A stretch of 64,000 nucleotides of DNA from Streptococcus oralis (GTDB taxonomy: Bacteria > Bacillota > Bacilli > Lactobacillales > Streptococcaceae): the NCBI RefSeq assembly GCF_001983955.1, contig NZ_CP019562.1, positions 1,488,001 through 1,552,000 on the forward strand, written 5' to 3'. Under the pieces are notes generated by a model. That model saw only the letters and a list, made by a program, of their open reading frames with translations, did no database searches and was not told where the DNA came from. Each line of letters starts with the position of its first letter. Position 1 is the first letter of the stretch. Below are positions 61,370 through 64,000 of the stretch, piece by piece. The position numbers and the translations under genes were made by a program.

Positions 61370-61410
61370 AAAAACATTGGTAGCAGCCTATTTAAAATTG
61401 AATATCATTT

Positions 61411-61477
61411 TACTTGTTTATGTCGTGAATTGGCACGACGTTTCTACAAGGTGCCGGAACACCTAACAATGAGTATG
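61411..61477 (+). promoter_or_regulatory. Purine (guanine-class) riboswitch aptamer
   Basis: P1 TACTT/GAGTA, P2 hairpin GTCGTGAATTGGCACGAC, the invariant J2/3 TTTCTAC and P3 GGTGCCGGAACACC, as in the purine riboswitch family. Placement before xpt-pbuX and the C in CCTAACAATG favour guanine/xanthine-type control. The last base is a fit to family layout. Confidence 0.9.
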
Positions 61478-61487
61478 TCAGCTGGAG

Positions 61488-61545
61488 GTATGGTTTTGGC
61501 CATACCTATTTTGGGGACTTACTTAGGGGATTAAGTAGGTCCTTT
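61488..61545 (+). terminator. Riboswitch expression platform terminator
   Basis: A first hairpin GGTATGG-TTTT-GGCCATACC (61488-61506) is followed by the terminator stem GGACTTACTTA-GGGGA-TTAAGTAGGTCC and TTTTT. The P1 strand is close enough to compete for pairing. Confidence 0.8.
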
Positions 61546-61596
61546 TTGAATATTTTTGTTAAAGCACGCCTTTAAGTGTAAACTAAATATTTTTAA

Positions 61597-61731
61597 TATT
61601 TCCCTTAATTAGTGCGGACGGGAGCAACTTCCTTCGGAATTTCATCCCTAATTTTTGAGCCAAAAGTCTCAAAAATCCCGTCATAGACAATAACAAGATT
61701 ATTGTCTATGATACCACTACGGCGGGAAATA
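61597..61731 (+). repeat. Structured repeat element, copy 2
   Basis: 135 bp with TATTTCCC/GGGAAATA ends. Same conserved blocks as 50993-51126, different 13-bp perfect inner stem (61681-61693 with 61699-61711). It lies in the xpt 5' leader after the riboswitch terminator. A further 15-bp stem, ATATTTGATAAAACT with AGTTTTATCAAATAT, extends from the right end (61729-61773). Confidence 0.8.
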
Positions 61732-61849
61732 TTTGATAAAACTCGCTTCGCTCGTACTAGTTTTATCAAATATATAGTACTAGCAAACTGGTTCACTATA
61801 GAAATATTTAACCAACAAGTAAACTGGCTTTTAGACTTTAGGAGGTCTT

Positions 61850-62431
61850 ATGAAATTATTAGAAGAGCGCATCCTCAAGGATGGTCATATCTTGGGGGAC
61901 AACATCCTCAAGGTGGATTCCTTTTTAACTCACCAAGTTGACTTTAGCTTGATGCGAGAGATTGGTAAGGTATTCGCGGAAAAATTCGCTTCTGCTGGCA
62001 TTACCAAGGTCGTGACCATTGAAGCTTCAGGCATTCCCCCAGCTGTTTTTACAGCTGAAGCTTTGAATGTTCCCATGATTTTCGCCAAGAAAGCTAAAAA
62101 CATCACCATGAACGAAGGCATATTAACCGCCCAAGTCTACTCCTTTACCAAGCAGGTGACCAGCACCGTTTCCATCGCTGGAAAATTCCTCTCACCAGAG
62201 GACAAGGTCGTGATTATTGACGATTTCCTTGCTAATGGACAAGCTGCCAAAGGCTTGATCCAAATCATCGAACAAGCCGGAGCAAAAGTTGAAGCGATAG
62301 GTATCGTGATTGAAAAATCTTTCCAAGATGGTCGTGATTTGCTTGAAAAAGCAGGGTATCCAGTCCTATCACTGGCTCGCTTGGATCGTTTCGAAAATGG
62401 TCAGGTCGTATTTAAGGAGGCAGATCTCTAA
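61850..62431 (+). CDS. xpt: Xanthine phosphoribosyltransferase
   Basis: 193 aa. Converts xanthine (and guanine) with PRPP to nucleotide. PRPP-binding loop [18 protein letters not shown] and N-terminal [29 protein letters not shown] precedes the ATG. Its stop overlaps the pbuX start (TAATG), and it is controlled by the upstream purine riboswitch. Confidence 0.97.
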   Translation: MKLLEERILKDGHILGDNILKVDSFLTHQVDFSLMREIGKVFAEKFASAGITKVVTIEASGIPPAVFTAEALNVPMIFAKKAKNITMNEGILTAQVYSFTKQVTSTVSIAGKFLSPEDKVVIIDDFLANGQAAKGLIQIIEQAGAKVEAIGIVIEKSFQDGRDLLEKAGYPVLSLARLDRFENGQVVFKEADL

Positions 62432-63693
62432 TGCAACAACAAGAAAAACATTCACAAGCAGCCGTTCTTGGCTTGCAACACTTACTAGCCATGTACTCAG
62501 GTTCTATCCTGGTTCCTATCATGATTGCGACAGCTCTTGGCTATTCAGCTGAGCAGTTGACCTACCTGATCTCCACAGATATCTTCATGTGTGGGGTGGC
62601 CACCTTCCTCCAACTCCAACTCAACAAATACTTTGGGATTGGACTACCAGTCGTTCTCGGAGTTGCCTTCCAATCCGTCGCTCCCTTGATTATGATTGGG
62701 CAAAGTCACGGTAGCGGTGCTATGTTTGGTGCCCTTATCGTTTCAGGGATTTATGTAGTTCTGATTTCAGGAATTTTTTCAAAAGTAGCTAATCTTTTCC
62801 CTTCTATCGTAACAGGCTCTGTCATTACCACGATTGGATTGACCCTGATTCCTGTCGCTATTGGAAATATGGGAAATAACGTCCCAGAACCAACTGGTCA
62901 AAGTCTCTTGCTTGCTGCTATCACTGTTCTGATTATCCTCTTGATCAACATCTTTACCAAAGGATTTATCAAGTCTATCTCCATTTTGATTGGACTGGTT
63001 GTCGGAACTGCCATTGCTGCCACTATGGGCTTGGTTGACTTCTCTCCTGTGGCTGCAGCACCGCTTGTTCATGTCCCAACTCCACTCTACTTTGGAATGC
63101 CAACCTTTGAAATCTCATCTATTGTCATGATGTGTATCATCGCAACGGTTTCTATGGTTGAGTCCACTGGTGTTTACCTAGCCTTGTCTGATATCACCAA
63201 TGACCCAATCGACAGCACGCGCCTGCGCAACGGTTATCGTGCAGAAGGTCTGGCCGTACTTCTCGGAGGAATTTTTAACACCTTCCCTTACACAGGATTT
63301 TCACAAAACGTTGGTTTGGTTAAATTATCAGGTATCAAAACCCGTCTACCAATCTACTACGCAGCTGGTTTCCTAGTCCTCCTTGGACTCCTTCCTAAGT
63401 TTGGCGCCCTCGCCCAAATCATTCCGAGCCCTGTTCTTGGAGGGGCCATGCTGGTGATGTTTGGTTTTGTTTCCCTTCAAGGGATGCAAATCCTCGCTCG
63501 CGTTGATTTTGCTAACAATGAACACAACTTCCTTATTGCAGCTGTCTCCATCGCTGCAGGTGTCGGACTCAACAATAGTAATCTCTTTGTCAGCATGCCG
63601 ACAGCCTTCCAAATGTTCTTCTCAAACGGAATCGTCGTAGCCAGCCTACTGGCCATTGTCCTCAATGCAGTATTAAACCGGAAAAAGAAATAA
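62431..63693 (+). CDS. pbuX: Xanthine/purine permease
   Basis: 420 aa NCS2-family nucleobase:cation symporter with 12-14 TM segments. Family motifs QHLLAMYSGSILVPIMIATA, GIGLPVVLGVAFQSVAPLI, the substrate-binding CIIATVSMVESTGVYLALSD and NTFPYTGFSQNVGLVKLSG. Imports xanthine for Xpt. Confidence 0.96.
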   Translation: MQQQEKHSQAAVLGLQHLLAMYSGSILVPIMIATALGYSAEQLTYLISTDIFMCGVATFLQLQLNKYFGIGLPVVLGVAFQSVAPLIMIGQSHGSGAMFGALIVSGIYVVLISGIFSKVANLFPSIVTGSVITTIGLTLIPVAIGNMGNNVPEPTGQSLLLAAITVLIILLINIFTKGFIKSISILIGLVVGTAIAATMGLVDFSPVAAAPLVHVPTPLYFGMPTFEISSIVMMCIIATVSMVESTGVYLALSDITNDPIDSTRLRNGYRAEGLAVLLGGIFNTFPYTGFSQNVGLVKLSGIKTRLPIYYAAGFLVLLGLLPKFGALAQIIPSPVLGGAMLVMFGFVSLQGMQILARVDFANNEHNFLIAAVSIAAGVGLNNSNLFVSMPTAFQMFFSNGIVVASLLAIVLNAVLNRKKK

Positions 63694-63694
63694 G

Positions 63695-63719
63695 AAAAAG
63701 AGGTGTGAGCCTCTTTTTT
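63695..63719. terminator. Bidirectional terminator between pbuX and the thioesterase gene
   Basis: AAAAAGAGG-TGTGAG-CCTCTTTTTT. Confidence 0.9.
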
Positions 63720-63725
63720 GTTTAT

Positions 63726-64000
63726 TTATATCCTCACCTGTCTGTCTTCTGACCGCTGGCCTGTCACAAACATGGTAAAGGTTGCCTTGCAGACATTTCT
63801 GCCTTCTTGATTGGTGATATCGACATCCACGACACAGGTTGTGCGACCTTGATGGACACATTCTCCTTTAATGGTCAGCACATCGTCGAGTTTTCCTGCC
63901 TTAAGGTAGTTGATAGAGGACTGGAGCGTCACTCCATCAAGCCCTAGCGAGATAACCACCAAACCACTAATCTGGTCACAAAGGGTGAAGAGATAGCCAC
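63726..64000 (-). CDS. PaaI-type hotdog thioesterase, partial at 5' end
   Basis: The frame enters the window at 64000 and ends at 63726: GYLFTLCDQISG, then LQSSINYLKAGKLDDVL, VHQGRTTCVVDVDITNQEGR and CKATFTMFVTG, the C-terminal two-thirds of a PaaI/YdiI-like acyl-CoA thioesterase. The N-terminus is outside the window. A TTG at 63962 could mimic a start, but homology continues through it. Confidence 0.88.
   Translation of the reverse strand, partial: GYLFTLCDQISGLVVISLGLDGVTLQSSINYLKAGKLDDVLTIKGECVHQGRTTCVVDVDITNQEGRNVCKATFTMFVTGQRSEDRQVRI

Overview
The window is chromosomal DNA of a mitis-group Streptococcus, closest in gene content and order to S. pneumoniae, S. pseudopneumoniae and S. mitis. 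The evidence is BOX repeats, a choline-binding surface protein, an MgaSpn-type regulator next to a Gls24 stress operon, a ComX-box prepilin peptidase gene, NanA, and the order recG-alr-acpS-DAHP synthases-secA. NanA and several other proteins differ noticeably from the pneumococcal versions I remember. Neighbours here also skip blocks that I recall lying between them in pneumococcus. I therefore favour S. mitis or a close relative (inference).

Layout. 1-3152: sialidase nanA, running off the left edge. 3489-4943: acetyl xylan esterase, a 23-codon ORF and a BOX element. 4941-13132: a minus-strand housekeeping block (recG, alr, acpS, two tandem DAHP synthases, secA). 13263-16207: a DNA-alkylation repair protein, a small membrane protein and the LemA/TPM pair. 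16435-21003: der, a nitroreductase and the replication genes dnaI-dnaB-nrdR. 21144-24635: a GntR-regulated ABC transporter and a fused ABC exporter. 24687-27746: lrgAB, a MarR regulator, DUF4649, thioredoxin and an aquaporin. 27965-30577: a choline-binding protein with CAP and coiled-coil regions. 30846-36280: pepF, rsmE, prmA, a Nudix gene and small proteins. 36396-38003: rarA, 6S RNA and tRNA-Lys. 38137-41836: an Mga-type regulator facing the glsB/amaP/DUF2273/gls24/csbD envelope-stress operon. 41953-44454: a nonsense-mutated gene, a GNAT, cclA and an inserted ecsC-like gene. 44686-52650: the complete tryptophan operon plus a second trpB, each behind its own T-box. 52985-59901: a teichoic-acid precursor pair, a heterodimeric ABC exporter and a DUF421/DUF3290 pair. 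60035-64000: exoA, a VOC protein, the purine-riboswitch-controlled xpt-pbuX operon and a partial thioesterase.

How the genes fit together. The two DAHP synthases feed the shikimate pathway, whose chorismate is used by TrpEGDCFBA. Tryptophan genes are sensed through charged tRNA (T-boxes) and purine salvage through a purine riboswitch. Envelope functions are prominent: sialidase, choline-binding protein, teichoic-acid precursor synthesis, the Gls24/AmaP stress module, LrgAB and several ABC exporters.

The most unusual feature is a pair of about 134-bp repeats (50993-51126 and 61597-61731). Their flanks are conserved, but their inner 13-bp stems differ completely in sequence while remaining perfectly self-complementary. 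Both copies lie between a riboswitch-type terminator and the first gene it controls. Also notable are the T-box/trpB2/T-box/trpE arrangement, the ecsC insertion with a duplicated cclA tail, and BOX elements that supply stop codons or split a palindrome.
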